Assembly: GCA_035517615.1 (NCBI GenBank)
Contig: DATIYM010000004.1
Span: 1 to 64,000 of the forward strand
DNA length: 64,000 nucleotides
Reading direction: 5' to 3'
Origin: AG25 sp035517615
Lineage (GTDB): Bacteria > Gemmatimonadota > Gemmatimonadetes > Gemmatimonadales > GWC2-71-9
The number at the start of each line of letters is the position of its first letter. Position 1 is the stretch's first letter. The position numbers and the translations under genes are program-made. The notes below the pieces were generated by a model. It ran no database searches and was not told the origin of the DNA. It was given only the letters and a program-made list of their open reading frames with translations. This document shows positions 61,900 to 64,000 of the stretch, one piece after another.

Positions 61900-64000
61900 C
61901 GCGCCGGACTTCGTGGGCCTTCTGTCTGCTGGTAAGCGTGGCATGTCGTGGAGGCGGAACGGCGCCGGAGCGAGCGCCCGCGCCGGCCGCTCCCGTGCGC
62001 CGCCCGAGTCCCAGCGCAGGCACGAATCTTGGCGCGCACATCTTCACGGACAGCGTCGCCCCGGAACGAACGGGGCTGCCGGTCCTTCCACCACGGTTTG
62101 CGCGCGATGCCGGCTACATGCCGCTCGCGAGCGCCGGGGTGAGTGCGTTCCGAGCCCGCTACCCCACCTACGATGGCCGCGGCGTGTTGATTGGCGTGCT
62201 CGATTCGGGCATCGACCCCTCCGCTCCGGGCCTCGAGCGCACCAGCGCCGGAACTCCCAAGGTCATCGATCTGCGCGATTTCTCAGGACAAGGAAAGGTG
62301 CCGCTCGCGATCCTCCCCGCTCCCGTGGGCGGCAGCCTCACCGTTGCCGGATGCACGGAAGCGGGCGCCGGGCGAATCGCGCGGCTGGCCGCGAACGGAA
62401 AGTGGTATGGCGGTGAGCTGCGCATTGGAGACGAGCACGTTCCAGGCGTCGTGGTACGGGCGAGCGATGGTTGGGTCGTCTTCCTCGACGCCAACCTGAA
62501 CGGCTCGTTCGAGGACGACAAACCACTGCACGATTATCGTGATGGGGGGGAAACGGTGGCGGTGGGAGCAAAACGTATCGTCGTCGCGGCGAATTTCACG
62601 GACCAGGGCGGCGTGCCCGCGCTCGATCTCGTGTTCGATGACGCCGGGCATGGCACGCACGTCGCGGGTGTCGCGGCAGGGCACGAGCTGTTTCACCTCA
62701 CGGGGTTCGACGGCGTGGCGCCCGGTGCGCAGGTGATTGGTTTGAAGGTGACCGACAACCAGCGGGGCGGTGTGTCGGCAACGGGCAGCATCGTCGAGGC
62801 ATTGAACTACGCCGCGAAGTTCGCCGCGGATCGCGGCCTGCCCCTCGTGTTGAGCTTGAGCTTTGCCGTTCGCATGCCGATCCCGGGAAGCTCCGCCATC
62901 GATTCGCTGGTGGACGCGTTTCTCATCGCGCACCCGGACGTGGTCCTCACGGTGGCCGCCGGGAACGAAGGTCCCGGCCTCGCGACCATCGGCTCGCCCG
63001 CGGCGGCGGACCTGGCGCTCGCGGTGGGTTCGTCGCTGCCGCTCGCATTTGCGAAACCGCCCAATGACTCGGGACCGAGCACATCCGCCGGCGACGTGAT
63101 GGGCTGGTGGAGCGCGCGCGGCGGCTTGACCGCCAAACCCGATCTCATCGTTCCCGGGCTCGCGTTCTCGACCGTTCCCGCGTTCGCTGCCGGCCTCGAG
63201 CTCGAGCGCGGCACAAGCGTCGGCGCGCCCTACGCGGCGGGAATGGCCGCATGTCTGCTGTCGGCGCTAGCGGCCGAGGACCGCCGCGTGAGCGCCATCG
63301 AAATCGTCGCGGCATTGCGCGCCTCGGCCACAGCCCTTCCGGGCACTTCGTTTCTCGATCGTGGCGCAGGCGTTCCTCGACTCGAGGCGGCGTACCGCTG
63401 GCTGGCCGCGGGTCATCAGGGGTCCGACTATGCCGTGCGGGCAAGCGATGGCAACACGGCGGCCCTGGACTATGCGTCTCCCAGCACGGACAGTGTGCTA
63501 CTGTTTCGAGTCCGCCATCTGGCCGGACGGCGCGCCGCAGAGTTCGTGCTGCGTTCGACCGTGCCGTGGCTCTCGGGCCCCGCATACCTGAGTGCGAGCC
63601 CGGTCGAAACCGCCATTCCCGTGCATATCGCCCTCCCCCCGAACCTGTCGCCCGGCGTGTACACGGGCTCGCTGGTCGGACGCACGCCATCGGACAGCGC
63701 GGCGGGCCCATTGTTCACGATCGTCAGCACGATTGTGGTCCCCTACGATCTTGCCGCAGGGGAGCCGCTCGTCGATCCAAGTCGAGCAATTCCGGCCGGA
63801 AGGGTGCAGCGCTATTTCCTTCGTGTGCCAGGACGAGGCGTTACGTTCGCGGCACAGGTCACCATTACCGGTGGCGGCGCCGATACCCTCGCCCGGCAGG
63901 TCGCCATGCGGCTATACGAGCCGGGCGGGCGACCCGTGTCCGGGGAGGCGATGCAGGAGCACGGCCCCGGAGCGCGCTACGTGGTGCCGAGCGACGAGGC
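61896..64000 (+). CDS. subtilisin-like (S8) serine protease lipoprotein, partial
   Basis: At least 701 residues; the frame is open at the window end. TRRTSWAFCLLVSVAC is a lipoprotein signal peptide. Catalytic triad: Asp103 (IGVLDSGIDPS), His252 (DDAGHGTHVAG), Ser441 (GTSVGAPYAAGMAAC). About 148 residues separate Asp from His, far more than in subtilisin; a long insertion here is known in tripeptidyl-peptidase II-like enzymes. Beyond 480 a beta-rich region begins (PAYLSASPVETAIPVHIALPPNLSPGVYTGSLVGRTPS), an Fn3/PKD-like C-terminal part. Exported, membrane-anchored. It is co-transcribed with the carboxylase but functionally unrelated. Confidence 0.9.
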   Translation, partial: MTRRTSWAFCLLVSVACRGGGTAPERAPAPAAPVRRPSPSAGTNLGAHIFTDSVAPERTGLPVLPPRFARDAGYMPLASAGVSAFRARYPTYDGRGVLIGVLDSGIDPSAPGLERTSAGTPKVIDLRDFSGQGKVPLAILPAPVGGSLTVAGCTEAGAGRIARLAANGKWYGGELRIGDEHVPGVVVRASDGWVVFLDANLNGSFEDDKPLHDYRDGGETVAVGAKRIVVAANFTDQGGVPALDLVFDDAGHGTHVAGVAAGHELFHLTGFDGVAPGAQVIGLKVTDNQRGGVSATGSIVEALNYAAKFAADRGLPLVLSLSFAVRMPIPGSSAIDSLVDAFLIAHPDVVLTVAAGNEGPGLATIGSPAAADLALAVGSSLPLAFAKPPNDSGPSTSAGDVMGWWSARGGLTAKPDLIVPGLAFSTVPAFAAGLELERGTSVGAPYAAGMAACLLSALAAEDRRVSAIEIVAALRASATALPGTSFLDRGAGVPRLEAAYRWLAAGHQGSDYAVRASDGNTAALDYASPSTDSVLLFRVRHLAGRRAAEFVLRSTVPWLSGPAYLSASPVETAIPVHIALPPNLSPGVYTGSLVGRTPSDSAAGPLFTIVSTIVVPYDLAAGEPLVDPSRAIPAGRVQRYFLRVPGRGVTFAAQVTITGGGADTLARQVAMRLYEPGGRPVSGEAMQEHGPGARYVVPSDE

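Overview
The window is a densely coded, high-GC bacterial chromosome segment. Most neighbouring genes overlap by a 4-base GTGA or ATGA, and GTG and TTG starts are very common. Tandem secreted OmpA-like and lipoprotein genes, split methylmalonyl-CoA mutase subunits, a chromosomal glutamate synthase and many membrane and c-di-GMP signalling genes suggest a free-living environmental diderm. Gemmatimonadota is my best guess, from general resemblance only; no rRNA or other phylogenetic marker was compared.

Layout. 0-5 kb: a PTS EIIA-like protein and two small secreted paralogues on the minus strand, then dusB-larB-diguanylate cyclase on the plus strand, followed by the one-piece tmRNA gene (tag ANSELALAA). 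5.1-18.3 kb: one minus-strand supra-operon transcribed from a promoter in front of truA: truA-purB-purC-psd-pssA-purS-purQ-lipoprotein-purL-purF-ppdK. It joins de novo purine synthesis to phosphatidylethanolamine synthesis. 18.3-28.2 kb: trpD, then lexA (opposite strand), then trpC-trpB-[HEAT protein]-[HD-GYP protein]-trpA-[chemotaxis-like transducer], all translationally coupled. 28.2-31.2 kb: folK-panB-panC-yqeK-LytR_C, a pterin/pantothenate cluster. 31.1-34.5 kb: rlmN (minus), then an accessory island with a truncated DHFR-like fragment, a YdeI-family gene, an AP2-like small gene, a textbook attC site and a lower-GC aldo/keto reductase. 34.5-40.8 kb: gltD-gltB (minus), preceded by a leader peptide and an attenuator. 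40.8-44.8 kb: a second accessory stretch with a cassette-type small protein, DUF4386, a secreted alpha/beta hydrolase, a coiled-coil protein and a lipoprotein. 44.8-47.8 kb: a response regulator-flavoprotein fusion paired with a CRP-like histidine kinase. 47.9-56.2 kb: a second EIIA, aspS, phoH, a 7TM-HD protein, ybeY and two CBS/CorC membrane proteins. 56.2-64 kb: meaB, mutase large subunit, a bacterial eRF1-like protein, B12-binding subunit, carboxyltransferase, and the start of a subtilisin-like lipoprotein cut by the window end.

How they work together. The purine, tryptophan, pantothenate, glutamate and propionate/methylmalonate blocks are ordinary core metabolism. The unusual material lies in control and mobility. 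A promoter-like word, TA(G/C)AATTG-N3-TTGTG, recurs five times only in the two accessory stretches, each time placing a GTG exactly 13 bases after the first T of the -10-like hexamer. truA, folK and rlmN carry a looser version (hexamer, 6 bases, GTG), which points to widespread leaderless translation. One complete attC site and several attC-like left halves at gene ends mark an integron-cassette relic without an integrase in view. The gltB leader carries a 26-codon peptide, a competing antiterminator and a strong terminator directly before the gltB ribosome binding site.
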